Assembly (NCBI RefSeq): GCF_006152065.1
Contig: NZ_VDFW01000024.1
Location: 37,297-101,296, forward strand
Direction of reading: 5' to 3'
Length of the DNA: 64,000 nucleotides
Source of the DNA: Amycolatopsis alkalitolerans
Lineage (GTDB): Bacteria > Actinomycetota > Actinomycetes > Mycobacteriales > Pseudonocardiaceae
Shown here: piece after piece, positions 63,230-64,000 of the stretch
Layout of the letters: the number at the start of each line of letters is the position of its first letter
Position numbering within the stretch: the first letter of the stretch is position 1
Translations under genes and position numbers: made by a program
Notes under the pieces: generated by a model
Database searches by the model: none
The model's input: only the letters and a program-made list of their open reading frames with translations
Told to the model about the DNA's origin: nothing

Positions 63230-63652
63230 GTGTTGACACCGCTGACCTGGTACGAGCCATATCGCGAGCTGGGCCGTCTGCTGTCTGGAGGCAGGCGGCC
63301 GCCGGCGCGGCCGAGAAATCGGCGGTCGGGCCCGGACGGCCCGCCGCTGCCGCTGGCGCACGTCCGTTCCGTGGTGAACGCGCTGCTGGAGGTCCGCACC
63401 GGGCGCAGGTCGGTGACGCATGTGCAGGGCTGGACGGGCCTCCGGCTGCAGGCGCAACTGGTCGTCCAGCCCCCGCTGCGAATCGCGCGGCCGCAGTTGA
63501 GGGGCATCCGAGGCTGCGTCGTGCCGCCTTCGTCCTACGAAGTGGCGGCGACGGTGGCGACCGCAACGCGCGTGTACGCGGTGGCGGCCCGCTTCGACCT
63601 GCTTGACGACACGTGGCGTTGCACGGTGTTCGACGTGATCGCCCCGCGGTGA
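63230..63652 (+). CDS. Rv3235-family conserved protein
   Basis: A 140-residue protein: an Arg/Pro-rich N-terminus, then HVRSVVNALLEVRTGRRSVTHVQGWTGLRLQAQL and the C-terminal VYAVAARFDLLDDTWRCTVFDVI. It matches the Rv3235-type pattern that lies near secA in actinobacteria (DUF6459-like). Its function is unknown. GTG 63230 has GGGGGAGG about eight bases upstream. Confidence 0.72.
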   Translation: MLTPLTWYEPYRELGRLLSGGRRPPARPRNRRSGPDGPPLPLAHVRSVVNALLEVRTGRRSVTHVQGWTGLRLQAQLVVQPPLRIARPQLRGIRGCVVPPSSYEVAATVATATRVYAVAARFDLLDDTWRCTVFDVIAPR

Positions 63653-63659
63653 AAGTAAG

Positions 63660-63685
63660 GGGGCCCGCCGTTCGCGGCGGGCCCC
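63660..63685. terminator. Hairpin terminator between Rv3235-like gene and secA
   Basis: GGGGCCCGCCG (63660-63670) pairs with CGGCGGGCCCC (63675-63685) around a TTCG tetraloop. It separates two convergent genes and can serve both. Confidence 0.8.
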
Positions 63686-63694
63686 TCACACGAC

Positions 63695-64000
63695 TCAGTG
63701 GCCGCTCTTCTTGGACTTCTTCGCTTCGGCACGGGCAGCCGCACGGCGCTCGCGGCGGGTGCCGCCCGCTGCGGAACCACCACCGGCCGACTGCTTCTTC
63801 GTGCCAGCGCCGCTGCGCTGCACGCCGCCCTGCTCGGCCGGCCCGGAGAAGGTGAGCCCGCTCTGCCCGTTGCCCTCGCCGAGCCCCTTGCCGCGCAACG
63901 CCGACGGCACCGGCTCCGCCTCGGGTTGCGGCGGGGCCGGGCGCGCATGGCGCCCCGGCTCGGCCACGGGCGCGGCCTGGCCCGCGGCGGGGACCGCGGC
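63695..64000 (-). CDS. secA: SecA C-terminal end, partial
   Basis: The frame is open from the window edge (64000) to TGA 63695-63697, giving 101 C-terminal residues. It contains GNGQSGLTFSGPAEQGG and RRERRAAARAEAKKSKK, typical of the actinobacterial SecA1 tail, preceded by a disordered Pro/Glu linker. The ATPase core lies outside. The neighbouring Rv3235-like gene supports the identity. Confidence 0.85.
   Translation of the reverse strand, partial: AAVPAAGQAAPVAEPGRHARPAPPQPEAEPVPSALRGKGLGEGNGQSGLTFSGPAEQGGVQRSGAGTKKQSAGGGSAAGGTRRERRAAARAEAKKSKKSGH

Noticed and set aside
1..64000. CRISPR array, insertion sequence, prophage or rRNA operon
   Set aside because: No regularly spaced direct repeats, transposase or integrase motifs, or rRNA-like sequence were recognised on either strand.

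Overview
The window looks like core chromosome of a high-GC actinomycete, most likely a Pseudonocardiaceae member close to Amycolatopsis. The reasons are very high GC at third codon positions, frequent GTG and TTG starts, apparently leaderless genes, a fused kgd-type 2-oxoglutarate decarboxylase/dehydrogenase, WhiB1, a SigR/RsrA pair, PdtaS, a 24-residue bL37-like ribosomal protein and ESX-type WXG100 proteins. No phage, insertion sequence, CRISPR array, rRNA or tRNA gene was recognised.

Left part (1-14.6 kb): a small membrane protein; a PhaC-like hydrolase coupled to a short-chain dehydrogenase broken by one in-frame stop; an AfsR/SARP-type regulator behind a symmetric TATAATTATA promoter; and a leucine/branched-chain catabolism operon (accD1-accA1-acyl-CoA dehydrogenase). 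That operon is preceded by two GTTA..TAAC operators, which resemble the palindrome in front of the nearby tetR gene. Then come a secreted SGNH esterase and metX-metY.

Middle (14.6-36.2 kb): a probably leaderless FAD monooxygenase, a PucR regulator, a MOSC protein, a quinone oxidoreductase, alanine dehydrogenase, a tandem 102-bp hairpin repeat, an ABC-2 export pair, a fused TMD-NBD-TMD-NBD exporter, a frameshifted remnant, an unassigned four-helix membrane P-loop NTPase, a GlcD-like oxidase, and a 1646-residue WXG-RHS polymorphic toxin. The toxin carries a nuclease-like tail with a bipartite-NLS-like basic cluster and has no visible immunity gene.

Right part (36.2-64 kb): kgd, a subtilase, an orphan OpuCA-like ATPase, malic enzyme, an RmlC-like epimerase, small metabolic genes and a lipid kinase. 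A block follows that recalls the M. tuberculosis whiB1-to-secA region: whiB1 with two CRP-like sites, pdtaS, a bL37-like gene, rsrA-sigR with a textbook sigma-R promoter, a four-gene ESX-substrate operon, SRAP, rsgA, pruA, a DUF6912-like protein, a WS/DGAT acyltransferase, an Rv3235-like protein and the 3' end of secA.

The main candidates for unusual biology are the WXG-RHS toxin together with the ESX operon encoding a related N-terminal module, the membrane NTPase, the mcc/TetR operator system, and regulatory structures: the symmetric promoter, a terminator inside the pruA coding sequence, and an operator overlapping a leaderless promoter.
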